A stretch of DNA of 64,000 nucleotides from Muribaculum sp. (GCA_023663505.1 JAMPHH010000014.1:8762-72761), one strand, 5' to 3'. Positions 51,861-59,842 are shown, counted from the stretch's first letter. The notes: a model not told the origin generated them from the sequence alone. Program-made: numbers and translations.

Positions 51861-52169
51861 TTATAAATAGTTCTTGCCAAACTCCTGCATCCAGAGCTTA
51901 TGGGAATATAAGCTCTCAAATTTCATCTGCGCCAATACTTTCAAGGTCTGCTCTACCTCCTGATTCCCATGCACCGCTGCCGGGCTGTCCGTATGGTGCT
52001 CGTGGCAGAGATACACCTTCAAGCCCCACTGCTCCGACTTCCTGCGGTTGGCGGTTCCCTCCATGACGTGGTGCTCCTCCAAGGCGGTGCGGCGCTGGTA
52101 ATCGTTATTCAGCAGCTTGCAGAGATAGCAGGTGCCCTCTTTCTTGTCATGTAAAATACTTTTTGCCAT
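51861..52169 (-). CDS. HNH-like zinc protein
   Basis: A 102-residue protein with CYLC near residue 16, RRTALEEHHVMEG in the middle and CHEHH after it, the order of a CxxC/HH/CxxH zinc-bound nuclease-like fold. Similar small proteins occur in replication regions of Firmicutes phages. The ATG at 52167-52169 overlaps the end of the ParB-like gene by 23 bases. Nuclease activity is not proven by sequence. Confidence 0.72.
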   Translation of the reverse strand: MAKSILHDKKEGTCYLCKLLNNDYQRRTALEEHHVMEGTANRRKSEQWGLKVYLCHEHHTDSPAAVHGNQEVEQTLKVLAQMKFESLYSHKLWMQEFGKNYL

Positions 52170-53562
52170 TAATAACCTTCTCCAGTCCTGCCGCCAAGTC
52201 CAAGGCCGTTTTGTAATTTTCTTCAAGCGTTCCCTTCGGGATACGGTTCTGCACAACCTTCTCGGGCGGAGTGACAGTCATGAATCCCTTGAGGAAAATC
52301 GCCGCCCCTGTAATTTCGTCCCACAGGTCTTCCCACTCTTTGTCTGTCATTGTAAAATCGTCCCCGCATTCCGTATTTACTGAATGCGGCGGGTTTTCGG
52401 ACTTCCCTTTTCCTGCGCCATTTCCCGCGTCATCCGTCTCCTCCCTTTCTTCCGGCAGGTATTCCGGGTGGTTCATGATATTGTCCTGACCCGCAATCTG
52501 TTCCTCCTCCGCGCTTCCGGTGCTTTCCGCTTCCACGACTGCTGCCGGCGGCTCCTTCACGGGCGGCTCTTTCCCTGAGGGCTTTGCCTTCGTGACTTTG
52601 GATTCCTTGCGCTTCTCCTTGGCGGGTTGCACCGGTGCAACTTCCGATTTTCCCGTTTCCACGGCTGCTGCCGCAGGCTCCTTCTCAGGAAGCTCCCCGT
52701 ATCTGGAGCAATACGAGTCTTCCCATGTTTCCCATGTGCCAGAACACAATTTCACAAGCTCGCTTACAAGCTCGCCCTTATCATGCCGCTCCTTCGCCTG
52801 TGTCCGCACCTCCGTCACACTCGCGCTTTCCCCTTGTATCGCTATCATGACCCGTCCCGTCCCCGGGATGCGCACCATGTGGACGGCGTCCCCCTGCGGG
52901 GCTATAATGTCGGAAATAATCTCGAGATCGGATCTCCTGACAGCCCGCCATATCTTCCCGTATATCGCGGGCTGCTCCTTCCCAAGCCTGTATACAGCCC
53001 TTTGCAACAGCGGCGCGTCCTCCGGAGGCGGCTGCACCTGTTCCCCCTGCCCGACCGATTGCCCCGCGGTCTCCTGCTCCTCCGCCTTCTCGATCGCCAG
53101 CTCGATGTCGGAGATCATGCTCTCCGCGTCCAGCTCCTCCTTGATCGCCAGTACCTCGGACTTGCTCAGGCTCTCCATCAGCTCCTCCGCTATCGCATCA
53201 GGCATGTGCAGCATCAGGGAGAGCTTGGCAAAGCCCATCTTTTTATAGTTCTCCTTCAGGATATGGCTGTTACCACCCACGGAGAAGCGTTCCACGATCC
53301 TGATATAACGGGAGACGGTGCCCTTGTCCAAGTCATAACGTCTCTGGGCGAATTCCTCCACGTTGGAATAACCGCTCCCGACCAGGATATCCGTGTCCCG
53401 GGCAATCTTCAGGATATTGCCCATTTCCATGAAGCCCTCCTTGATCTTGATCGCCGTCCTGTCCGCCGCCTTCTCGAACTCGTTATATCCGGCGAACACG
53501 AGCAGCTCCGTCCGGCTTCCCGCGGCGTCCGCCATGTCGATTCCCGTTGTCATGTCTTCCAT
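52147..53562 (-). CDS. ParB/KorB-like DNA-binding protein
   Basis: A 471-residue protein. Residues about 25-110 are helical with an HTH (NVEEFAQRRYDLDKGTVSRY, then IRIVERFSVGGN). Next comes FAKLSLMLHMPDAIAEELME, a pattern seen in conjugative-element proteins near PcfJ. A long low-complexity middle rich in Glu, Lys, Pro and Val (about 250-360) precedes an acidic C-terminus with DKEWEDLWDEITGAAIFLKG. Likely DNA-binding in replication or partition; the family is not certain. It starts within TGATG at the PcfJ-like stop. Confidence 0.6.
   Translation of the reverse strand: MEDMTTGIDMADAAGSRTELLVFAGYNEFEKAADRTAIKIKEGFMEMGNILKIARDTDILVGSGYSNVEEFAQRRYDLDKGTVSRYIRIVERFSVGGNSHILKENYKKMGFAKLSLMLHMPDAIAEELMESLSKSEVLAIKEELDAESMISDIELAIEKAEEQETAGQSVGQGEQVQPPPEDAPLLQRAVYRLGKEQPAIYGKIWRAVRRSDLEIISDIIAPQGDAVHMVRIPGTGRVMIAIQGESASVTEVRTQAKERHDKGELVSELVKLCSGTWETWEDSYCSRYGELPEKEPAAAAVETGKSEVAPVQPAKEKRKESKVTKAKPSGKEPPVKEPPAAVVEAESTGSAEEEQIAGQDNIMNHPEYLPEEREETDDAGNGAGKGKSENPPHSVNTECGDDFTMTDKEWEDLWDEITGAAIFLKGFMTVTPPEKVVQNRIPKGTLEENYKTALDLAAGLEKVINGKKYFT
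52626..52641. repeat. Palindrome GTTGCACCGGTGCAAC, copy 2
   Basis: Identical to 48092-48107 but inside a coding region, where it encodes Val-Ala-Pro-Val-Gln in the low-complexity part of the ParB-like protein. Confidence 0.8.
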
Positions 53563-55709
53563 CAAATCACCTCCATCAAATCCTCCATGAGCCCGTCAAG
53601 GACTCTGGTATTGTTCTTAGCCTTCAGCTCGTCAATATTCTTCTGTCGCAAGACCTCGCTAGTCTTGGCGTACTCGTGATCCTTGGCGGACATACGCTTC
53701 CTGATCACCTTCTGCCATTCCCGCAGGAAGGGCTTGACCTCCTCGATCTCCGGCTCCTCGTCATACATGCCTCGGTGCTGCCTGATCGTGCCGCCCGGCT
53801 CCACCTCGATCGTGTAATATGACTTCTCCGGCTCCGCACACTTCCGCAGGAAGCAGATGTATGTCTCCCTTGACACTATCCTGTCAAAATACCGCTCCGT
53901 GCTACCCACGCAATGGTGGAGGTTCATTCCCTCCTCCGTGATCTGGGCGAAGTTCTCCGGCACGATGATCATGTATGTATCATTTGAGTATTCATACTTT
54001 GCCTTGATCTCCTGCAGCAGTTCCTCGTACCCCGGGTATTTCTCGCGCATATTCTGTGCCCTTCGCTCCGCCTCCTCCTTGTCCGCCTGCCTGCGTAATT
54101 CCTCCGCGCGTGCATTGCACTCCTCGACAGCCTCCTCGTGGCGGCGTTTTAATTCCCTCGGGCGGTAGACCATCTCGTCATCCATGTGTTTCCCCAGCTT
54201 CCTGCACATCTCAAGATAATCCTCGTATTGGTCAAGAATGGTGGCGTATTTATAACTCGGGTAGCTCTCTTTTTTCTGCCTGATAAGGTAATTCATCAGC
54301 TTCTCGGGGGTCATGAGCTTAGCCTCGGGAGATTCCATGTAATCTTCCGCCCCGATTCCCGCCTTGTCATAAAAATCCAGCACCTCGTCTGATATTTTCC
54401 TTCCGGAATACTCCGACCACTGGAGCCACTGCAACATGCACTTGCCCCCGTCCTTATCCCGCAGCCTGTTAATGCGCTGGCGGTCTTGCAGACCAAGCAC
54501 GCCCTCTATGGTGGAGCCGCGCATGTTGACCAGTTCTTCCGTCCGATAGCCAAAATAGTAGCTCACACTCTCGCTGACCTCGCGGAGCAGCCTGTAAAAC
54601 CTCCCCTTCAACAGGTATTCCGTCATCCCGACAAATTGCTTGTCCACCTCCACCATAAGGCGGTCATAATCCAGTTTTAACCCTGCTGCCGCAAGCTGTG
54701 GCATGACCCGCGACCAACTCTCGTAATCCGTGCCCTTGAGCCCCGCCTGTATCATCCCCTTGTCCGGATACAGCCGCGACGGGCGCCACTCTTTATAAGC
54801 CCTTTTATTTTCGTGCCAACGTCTGTCCCAACTGTTAAAGCTATATTCTTTATACGCGTATCTCTTGTCTTCCCGCAGCATGAAACGCCTGACCGTCTCG
54901 TCCATCTTGACAGTTCGGGTCTTCTCCCAATTTATGGTGACAGCAAAGAGTCTCTCCACGCCTCGCTTCTCGTCAACGTCTTGAATCATGGTCAGGTATT
55001 CCGTTGCGCTGACGGAATCACCCCTTTTTATCACCACTACTTCCTGCCCGCATACGGGGCAGGGAATTTTCTGCCTGTGTTTTATCTTCCTTGCGCTGCA
55101 TTTAAAATCCTGATTGCAGGCTGTGCAGTGTCCCGAGCCGTCTTTCCGCACGAATGCGTAATGCAGGCTCCCTACAAGCAGGCTCGCTATCCGGTCATAC
55201 GCCACACAGGAGATATTCGGCACCTTTGACATCAGATCGGCGATGCTTCGCTCCTTGGATAACCGTTTCCTTTCCCGTTTGTACTGACTGTAATCATCTT
55301 CCATACGTAACATGCCATCCAGATATCCATAATTGGTATATTTCGAAGTCGGTGCCACCTCCCTGATCAACAGTTCACTGGCGGTATCTATGGTATATTT
55401 TTCAGTATCTATGTGCCAGTGCCATAAGGCTTCCGTCCCGTATTCCGCCACCAACAGCTTTTCTTCGTGCCACTGGTTTTCATTTGGCCGGAAGGTCTCA
55501 TATTCGCCCGTCTCTGTCTGCATGACATGCCGCATCTGCCATTCGCCTGCTGCCGCCCCCGCTTTCAAACCGCCGAAAAAATCCAGAATCAGGTATTTCT
55601 CCCACAACTGTGCCGTGAGGATATACTTTGTCTCTTTTTCTGCTTTCTTCCCCCGCTTTGGCAGCTTTGGCATGATTGGCGGTATCTTCTCGATCGCTTT
55701 CCTTTTCAT
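53562..55709 (-). CDS. PcfJ-like protein
   Basis: A 715-residue protein. It has a central zinc ribbon (CTACNQDFKC and CPVCGQEVVV, about residues 205-235). A C-terminal PcfJ domain is recognised by YMIIVPENFAQITEEGMNLH, then HCVGSTERYFDRIVSRETYI and TIEVEPGGTIRQHRGMYDEE. PcfJ is named from conjugative plasmid pCF10, and the function is unknown. Its occurrence here beside Rep and a ParB-like gene gives the phage a plasmid-like replication block. Stop overlaps the ParB-like start. Confidence 0.85.
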   Translation of the reverse strand: MKRKAIEKIPPIMPKLPKRGKKAEKETKYILTAQLWEKYLILDFFGGLKAGAAAGEWQMRHVMQTETGEYETFRPNENQWHEEKLLVAEYGTEALWHWHIDTEKYTIDTASELLIREVAPTSKYTNYGYLDGMLRMEDDYSQYKRERKRLSKERSIADLMSKVPNISCVAYDRIASLLVGSLHYAFVRKDGSGHCTACNQDFKCSARKIKHRQKIPCPVCGQEVVVIKRGDSVSATEYLTMIQDVDEKRGVERLFAVTINWEKTRTVKMDETVRRFMLREDKRYAYKEYSFNSWDRRWHENKRAYKEWRPSRLYPDKGMIQAGLKGTDYESWSRVMPQLAAAGLKLDYDRLMVEVDKQFVGMTEYLLKGRFYRLLREVSESVSYYFGYRTEELVNMRGSTIEGVLGLQDRQRINRLRDKDGGKCMLQWLQWSEYSGRKISDEVLDFYDKAGIGAEDYMESPEAKLMTPEKLMNYLIRQKKESYPSYKYATILDQYEDYLEMCRKLGKHMDDEMVYRPRELKRRHEEAVEECNARAEELRRQADKEEAERRAQNMREKYPGYEELLQEIKAKYEYSNDTYMIIVPENFAQITEEGMNLHHCVGSTERYFDRIVSRETYICFLRKCAEPEKSYYTIEVEPGGTIRQHRGMYDEEPEIEEVKPFLREWQKVIRKRMSAKDHEYAKTSEVLRQKNIDELKAKNNTRVLDGLMEDLMEVI

Positions 55710-56410
55710 CCCTCTCCTCCTTCCCGCCCGTCAAGCCGTCCTGCAATGTTTACCAGAGCGCATCCCAACATGACACGCCTTGGCGCATCCATGTGGAGAT
55801 TGCCCGCCCTTGTCTCTACTGACCATTCCATGAACGCCTTGGCGAAGCCCTCCAGCGTGTACTCAACACCCGGCTTGATTGGTCCCTGCTTCGTGACCTT
55901 GCAGAGCTTAGCTTCCACTATCTTGCCGTCCACCTCCCTGAGCAGCCCGACATGGGTGCCTTCCCCGCCCCTGACACTGGGGTTGTCCCCCCTTGCTATG
56001 GCGATGCCGCCCGCCCAATTGCCGCAGGCGTAGCCCTCCTCAATCATCACGCCCGCCCCGCGATACTTCCATCCGCCGCGTTTCGGGTGATTTATCATGA
56101 ACCTCATGGCTTCCCTCGCTATCCCTGCGTTGTCCAGTTCCTGCACGAGCGTCAGCCTCGTGCAGGCGATGCGGGTGTCATGCCCGTCCTCCGCGATGTC
56201 CCCGCTTGCTTCCGCCTTGAAATACCTGTGGCGCCCGTTCCCGAAAAGCGGGTAATACCTCAGACAGTCGATGACATACTCACAGGCGTGCAGCCCCGTG
56301 TTGGCACACTTGGAAGCCTCCGCAAACGCGGGGACGCCAAGCTGGTATTGGAACCTCCCCTTTCCCATGTGGCAGGTCATGTCCTCGTCCGTCGCTTTAT
56401 ACACCAACAT
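55706..56410 (-). CDS. Hypothetical phage protein (DUF7666-like)
   Basis: A 234-residue soluble protein. The N-terminus LVYKATDEDMTCHMGKGRFQ, then KCANTGLHACEYVIDCLRYY, resembles a domain seen in many phage early proteins (DUF7666-like, from memory). The rest has AKLCKVTKQGPIKPGVEYTL, a beta segment. The ATG at 56408-56410 follows GGGAGGTG. Function unknown. Confidence 0.6.
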   Translation of the reverse strand: MLVYKATDEDMTCHMGKGRFQYQLGVPAFAEASKCANTGLHACEYVIDCLRYYPLFGNGRHRYFKAEASGDIAEDGHDTRIACTRLTLVQELDNAGIAREAMRFMINHPKRGGWKYRGAGVMIEEGYACGNWAGGIAIARGDNPSVRGGEGTHVGLLREVDGKIVEAKLCKVTKQGPIKPGVEYTLEGFAKAFMEWSVETRAGNLHMDAPRRVMLGCALVNIAGRLDGREGGEG

Positions 56411-56912
56411 TTGAATCACCTCCCAGATAATAGTCTGTCACGATCTCCCGCAGCTCGTCCTTCCCCACCATGCCGATCTGTGCGGCGGAGTCCGGCAGGC
56501 CTGCCGCCTTAATGATCCTGCGGTCTACCGTGACCCTGTTCGCACTCGCCAGCTTCATGGCCGCCGCCAGCACGTCCAAGAGCTTCTTGTCCGGGTTAAA
56601 CACCGCCTCGCACAGGTCTTCTTTCTCCGCGCAAAAAACCCCGATATAATACTTCCAATCCAAGAGCTGGCTCTGCAGGTTCAGTTCCTTCGCTTCCTGA
56701 TCAAGCTTTGCCTGCGCCGCCATCAGCGGGGAGCAGAACGGCTCGAAGCTTCCCTCGAAATACTCCTCCGCGTCCTCCGCCGCGAACCCGTTCTCCAACG
56801 CCAGTCCTTTCAGTGCGTCAAAGTCCCCCTCTTTCTTCTGGGCGGCAGCAGCCCTGTTTAATTCCTCTATTGTCCGGAATGTCCCGAATTTCTTCTCTGT
56901 CTTTGTCTCCAT
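56397..56912 (-). CDS. Hypothetical phage early protein
   Basis: A 171-residue, mostly helical protein (FRTIEELNRAAAAQKKEGDF; ALENGFAAEDAEEYFEGSFE; AAAMKLASANRVTVDRRIIK). It resembles small clostridial phage proteins with a Cas/UBA-like three-helix repeat, but I cannot name a family. The ATG at 56910-56912 has GGAAGGAG upstream, and the palindrome copy 3 lies just before that ribosome site. Confidence 0.68.
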   Translation of the reverse strand: METKTEKKFGTFRTIEELNRAAAAQKKEGDFDALKGLALENGFAAEDAEEYFEGSFEPFCSPLMAAQAKLDQEAKELNLQSQLLDWKYYIGVFCAEKEDLCEAVFNPDKKLLDVLAAAMKLASANRVTVDRRIIKAAGLPDSAAQIGMVGKDELREIVTDYYLGGDSNVGV

Positions 56913-56929
56913 TGATTCTCCTTCCCTGA

Positions 56930-56945
56930 GTTGCACCGGCGCAAC
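56930..56945. repeat. Palindrome GTTGCACCGGCGCAAC, copy 3
   Basis: Differs from copies 1 and 2 at one base. As with copy 1, it abuts the stop of the upstream gene (RNase H-like, 56946) and precedes the ribosome site of the next gene. Confidence 0.8.
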
Positions 56946-57389
56946 TCACCCGCTTTTCTTCCTGATCTCATCACGCATCCATCTCTTGTATGCGTGATGC
57001 TCCTTCAGCTTCATGTGGACATCCTGCGCAACCAGCAGATACCTGATGCGCGACCACTTCTCCGCATATTTCACCGGCGCGCCCTTGGCGTTCTGCCAGT
57101 CCCGCGCCGCCCACTGCTCAAGCATACCGTTCTCAAGCGTGCCGTACAGATATTCGCAGTCCGTGTATATGGTCAGGTAGCACTCCGCCGTCAGCCGTCC
57201 CAACGCCGCCTCGAGCGCACAGACCGCAAGCTGGTTCTCCGTGGCGTCCTCCTGCTCCACCGCCTGCTGCCTCGTGACGGTCTCGCCGTTTGCACGGAAG
57301 CACTCCAACAGGTACATGTATACCCCCCTGCCGCGTCTCGGGCCGGTGATGCTCGTGGCTATGTAAATGTTCACACTTTTTTTATCCAT
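56946..57389 (-). CDS. Ribonuclease HI-like protein
   Basis: A 147-residue protein with the RNase H pattern: first strand VNIYIATSITGPRRGRGVYM, ATENQLAVCALEAALGRL (the Glu helix), TIYTDCEYLYGTL (third carboxylate Asp) and AEKWSRIRYLLVAQDVHMKL. The first-strand Asp is replaced (IATSIT), so catalysis may be weak or altered. It would act on RNA-DNA hybrids in replication priming. Its 5' end overlaps the Rep stop by 8 bases. Confidence 0.78.
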   Translation of the reverse strand: MDKKSVNIYIATSITGPRRGRGVYMYLLECFRANGETVTRQQAVEQEDATENQLAVCALEAALGRLTAECYLTIYTDCEYLYGTLENGMLEQWAARDWQNAKGAPVKYAEKWSRIRYLLVAQDVHMKLKEHHAYKRWMRDEIRKKSG

Positions 57390-58398
57390 CCCCGCCTCCC
57401 CCCGCGGACTGCTTCATTCCGTCTTTATGCGGTTTTCTTCCCTTCTTGCCCTGCCTCGTCCCGTCTTTGCCCTGTTTCGTTCCGCCTTCCCGCGGCTTCC
57501 TTATGCCTTCACGCCGTTTCATTCCGTCTTTTCGCCGTTTTTGGCGTTTTGGCTCCTTTGCCGGAGGCGTCCCCATGGTGTCCGCTCCCGTGTCCCGCAG
57601 CCCCGCGAGCTCGTACTCGATATACTGCAGGTAGCTCATGCCCGTCACGGGGTTGACCCCGCATATAATCGAGTCAGGGTCGATGTAGTAACCCTTCCCG
57701 GGCTTCGGTCCGTCCGCGAGGACCTTCCGCATCGTCCAATGCCCGTATTCCCTGACCTCGGGCTCGGGGCGTGTCAGGTTCCTCGAGCTGTCCGTCTTTA
57801 CCAGCTTCTTTCTCTCCTCCACCGGAAGGAAGCTCAGCTGCTCCTCCACCTTGTCGTCCGGCTGCTTGGTCATGTAGACGGCGAGGTTCTGGAACAGCCC
57901 CTCCGCATAGACGGGCTCATAGTGCACCCTGCCGCACGGCTCCCACGCCTCCTGTATGATCAGGGCGGTGTCCGGCGGCTTGTCCCCCTTTCCCGCGTCC
58001 GGGTCGCCACGGATCCTGTTCACCAAGAGATGGATATGGATCCCGCCCCTGCTGCCTATCTCCATCCGGTAGACGAACTTCAGTTTCTCCCCGTGTTTTA
58101 TGTACCGCCGCTTGAGCCTTCCGCGGAAATTGCGGAAGTCCTTTATGACCTCCTCGAGTGGCTTCCTTGTCCCCTTGGGGTATTTCAACGTGCACCAGAG
58201 ATCCCCCGGGGAGAAGTTCGCCTTCATGAGCCTCCTCATTCTCTTTTCTCGGTTCCACTGGTTCTGCTTCCTGATCTGCTCGGGGGTGGCTTTCTTCTTT
58301 GGCTGCCTTTTCTCCCCCTTCGCCCCGTACCTCCCCTTGTACTTGTACTCGATCTCCCTCGTCCCCGGGAAGGTGTATGTATATTTCTTGTATGCCAT
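57382..58398 (-). CDS. HUH-type replication initiator-like protein
   Basis: A 338-residue protein. Conserved blocks are WCTLKYPKGTRKPLEEVIKD, then VYRMEIGSRGGIHIHLLVNR, with HIH as the HUH metal-binding motif. LFQNLAVYMTKQPDD carries a Tyr with a Lys two to three residues later, as in rolling-circle nucleases. The C-terminal 75 residues are a repetitive basic tail (units like RKDGMKRREGIRKPREG). Such proteins nick an origin to start replication. The nearby inverted repeat and antisense RNA candidate support that role. The start has TAGGAG ten bases upstream. Confidence 0.75.
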   Translation of the reverse strand: MAYKKYTYTFPGTREIEYKYKGRYGAKGEKRQPKKKATPEQIRKQNQWNREKRMRRLMKANFSPGDLWCTLKYPKGTRKPLEEVIKDFRNFRGRLKRRYIKHGEKLKFVYRMEIGSRGGIHIHLLVNRIRGDPDAGKGDKPPDTALIIQEAWEPCGRVHYEPVYAEGLFQNLAVYMTKQPDDKVEEQLSFLPVEERKKLVKTDSSRNLTRPEPEVREYGHWTMRKVLADGPKPGKGYYIDPDSIICGVNPVTGMSYLQYIEYELAGLRDTGADTMGTPPAKEPKRQKRRKDGMKRREGIRKPREGGTKQGKDGTRQGKKGRKPHKDGMKQSAGGGGDG

Positions 58399-58466
58399 CT
58401 GGTTGATGCTCCTAACTTTAATATTGTAATATTGCTACGAAAACAGGCTAAAACCCTTGATTTTTC

Positions 58467-58495
58467 TTGACTTTCGGGCTCCCAAATGGTATACT
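58467..58495 (+). promoter_or_regulatory. Plus-strand promoter in the Rep leader
   Basis: TTGACT (58467-58472), exactly 17 bases, TATACT (58490-58495). It points away from Rep, against the leftward operon, and is followed 40 bases later by a strong plus-strand terminator with no reading frame between. Confidence 0.75.
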
Positions 58496-58531
58496 GTCAA
58501 TGTAAATATTTATTGTCTGTATGCCATTTGG
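58482..58531. repeat. 20-bp inverted repeat upstream of Rep
   Basis: CCAAATGGTATACTGTCAAT (58482-58501) and ATTGTCTGTATGCCATTTGG (58512-58531) pair at 17 of 20 positions around a 10-base AT-only-plus-G loop. It could extrude as a cruciform. It lies 84 bases before the Rep start, overlaps the plus-strand promoter, and is a candidate Rep nick site or a regulator site. Confidence 0.75.
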
Positions 58532-58574
58532 CAGCCGGAGGTGATAAGCGCCAACTTATCGCCTCTATTTTTTT
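58502..58574 (+). ncRNA. Candidate counter-transcribed small RNA of the Rep gene
   Basis: Predicted transcript of about 70 nt from the promoter at 58467-58495 to the terminator at 58538-58574. It is complementary to the stretch between the gene at 58565-58975 and Rep, that is, to the leader of the Rep message if Rep is read from upstream. There is no start codon with a ribosome site in it. Short antisense RNAs in this place control initiator synthesis in many plasmids. Inference from architecture only. Confidence 0.55.
58538..58574 (+). terminator. Plus-strand terminator of the candidate small RNA
   Basis: GAGGTGATAAG pairs with CTTATCGCCTC (11 bp, one wobble) around CGCCAA, then TATTTTTTT. 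The uridine tract is on the plus strand only. Its 3' part touches the stop codon of the leftward gene at 58565. Confidence 0.85.
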
Positions 58575-58975
58575 GCCGTCCTCACGTCCAGCGCGTCGTA
58601 TATCGGGATCCCCTCCGGATGCCGTCCGGTGCACACCCTCGTGACACAGTCCCGCTCGTCATGCAGGATTCCCGGCTCCCTCGGGTGCAGGTGCAGCTCG
58701 TCCGTCGTCAGGTGATGGACGATGTGGAAATCACCCACTTTCCTCACCATCTCCTGAGAGAACAGCCCGTCCTCGGGGGGCTCGTCCTCCGGTATGTACG
58801 CAGCGTTACCGAACAGTCGGCTCATCTGCTCCGGATCCATCTCGCACATCAGGGCGGTGGTATGCGCCCGCAGGTAGATGTAATACGCTCGGGCGTACTC
58901 GTGGGCGTAATACGCTTTGCGGAAGTCATGCGCCGCCGCGTACAATTTGGAATATATCTGCGCCGCGTTAAGCAT
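58565..58975 (-). CDS. Hypothetical phage early protein
   Basis: A 136-residue soluble protein, first half helical and Tyr/Ala-rich (AAQIYSKLYAAAHDFRKAYY), second half with His-rich strands (VGDFHIVHHLTTDELHLHPR). No family recognised. The ATG at 58973-58975 has GGGAGG upstream. It overlaps the membrane protein gene before it by 8 bases and is followed by the candidate regulatory region of Rep. Confidence 0.68.
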   Translation of the reverse strand: MLNAAQIYSKLYAAAHDFRKAYYAHEYARAYYIYLRAHTTALMCEMDPEQMSRLFGNAAYIPEDEPPEDGLFSQEMVRKVGDFHIVHHLTTDELHLHPREPGILHDERDCVTRVCTGRHPEGIPIYDALDVRTAKK

Positions 58976-59213
58976 CTCCCTGTCCTCCCGTCCCGCAAAG
59001 CCGCCTGACAATGGCGCTGATCTCCTCGATCCTCGCCCTCCGCTCCAGTCTCCTGTCATACACTCCCTGCCAAAAAAGGCAAAAAAATAATAGACATGCG
59101 GAGATTCCGAGCCAGATGGCCGCCTGCTGTCCCCATGGCGCCGTGTTAAACCATGGGCACTCCCTTGTGATCAACGCCCCGCCAAGCGCGGCGATTGTTA
59201 TGTTTTTGATCAT
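58968..59213 (-). CDS. Small membrane protein
   Basis: An 81-residue protein with one clear membrane segment (AIWLGISACLLFFCLFWQGV), a weaker N-terminal one (IKNITIAALGGALI) and a basic cytoplasmic end (DRRLERRARIEEISAIVRRL). Function unknown. Coupled to genes on both sides by overlaps of 4 and 8 bases. Confidence 0.7.
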   Translation of the reverse strand: MIKNITIAALGGALITRECPWFNTAPWGQQAAIWLGISACLLFFCLFWQGVYDRRLERRARIEEISAIVRRLCGTGGQGDA

Positions 59214-59533
59214 TCCATCTGCCCTCCCTGCTGCCTCTCTGCTTTCTCGTCCTCCAGATAGCTTGCATAATCTGCGATTGCGTTTGCGATCGCTTCCGCA
59301 GCCGACTTTTTCTTGAGTGTCTTGTTCAGGGATTCCATGTTCCAGAAAACGTCGTCAAAGCTTGCAAGCTCGCATCCCACGCCCCAGTTGGGGATACTGC
59401 AGAACCCACCGTTCTCGTACCTGCCAAATATTACACTGTAGCAGTTGCCGTCATGGTTCACGCCGATATGGTGCGTGTCGCTGATGCAGGCGTCACCTAT
59501 GTGGCTAATTTCGTAGTTTGGGCTCTTACCCAT
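59210..59533 (-). CDS. Hypothetical phage protein
   Basis: A 107-residue protein with a beta-rich start (ISHIGDACISDTHHIGVNHD, then YSVIFGRYENGGFCSIPNWG) and a helical, Ala/Lys-rich end. No family recognised. The ATG at 59531-59533 has AAGGAG eight bases upstream. Confidence 0.65.
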   Translation of the reverse strand: MGKSPNYEISHIGDACISDTHHIGVNHDGNCYSVIFGRYENGGFCSIPNWGVGCELASFDDVFWNMESLNKTLKKKSAAEAIANAIADYASYLEDEKAERQQGGQME

Positions 59534-59557
59534 TCCAATCACTCCTTTCCCTGATTC

Positions 59558-59818
59558 TTATTTCCTCCCCAAATATGCCAAGTCTTCCGGATCAGCTCCA
59601 AGTGCGTCAAATATCACCGCTATCTGGTCAAAGCTGAACGCTCCCTTGCGCAGCTTCTGACCGAAGTTCTGCCCTGTCATGTCCAGAACCTCGCCCATGG
59701 CGGCGTTGGTCACCTTCTGGCAACGCATTTTGCCGGAAATGTACTCACTTATGCGCTTCCGAATTTTCTGTCTGTAGACGCTGCGCCTGTCGCGCTCGCC
59801 AAGTATTACTTTGGGCAT
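59558..59818 (-). CDS. Small HTH (XRE/Cro-like) protein
   Basis: An 86-residue protein. Its second half GEVLDMTGQNFGQKLRKGAF, then SFDQIAVIFDALGADPEDLA is a Cro/XRE-type HTH in which recognition-helix residues QNFGQKLRK are clear. Preceded by AAAGGAGG at the ATG 59816-59818. Probably an early transcription regulator distinct from the repressor at 61733. Confidence 0.8.
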   Translation of the reverse strand: MPKVILGERDRRSVYRQKIRKRISEYISGKMRCQKVTNAAMGEVLDMTGQNFGQKLRKGAFSFDQIAVIFDALGADPEDLAYLGRK

Positions 59819-59842
59819 ATTGTTCACCTCCTTTACTAAATT

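Noticed and set aside
52627..53679. 350-codon plus-strand frame opposite the ParB-like gene
   Set aside because: Compositional shadow; no ribosome site, and the leftward genes overlap tightly as an operon.
58399..58466. A leftward promoter for Rep using TTGACA at 58495-58500
   Set aside because: No -10 is found at 16-18 bases; Rep is more likely read from the operon upstream.
57367..58470. 367-codon plus-strand frame opposite Rep
   Set aside because: Low-complexity Arg/Leu/Pro translation of the basic Rep tail on the other strand; no start signal. The plus-strand RNA candidate lies mostly outside it.
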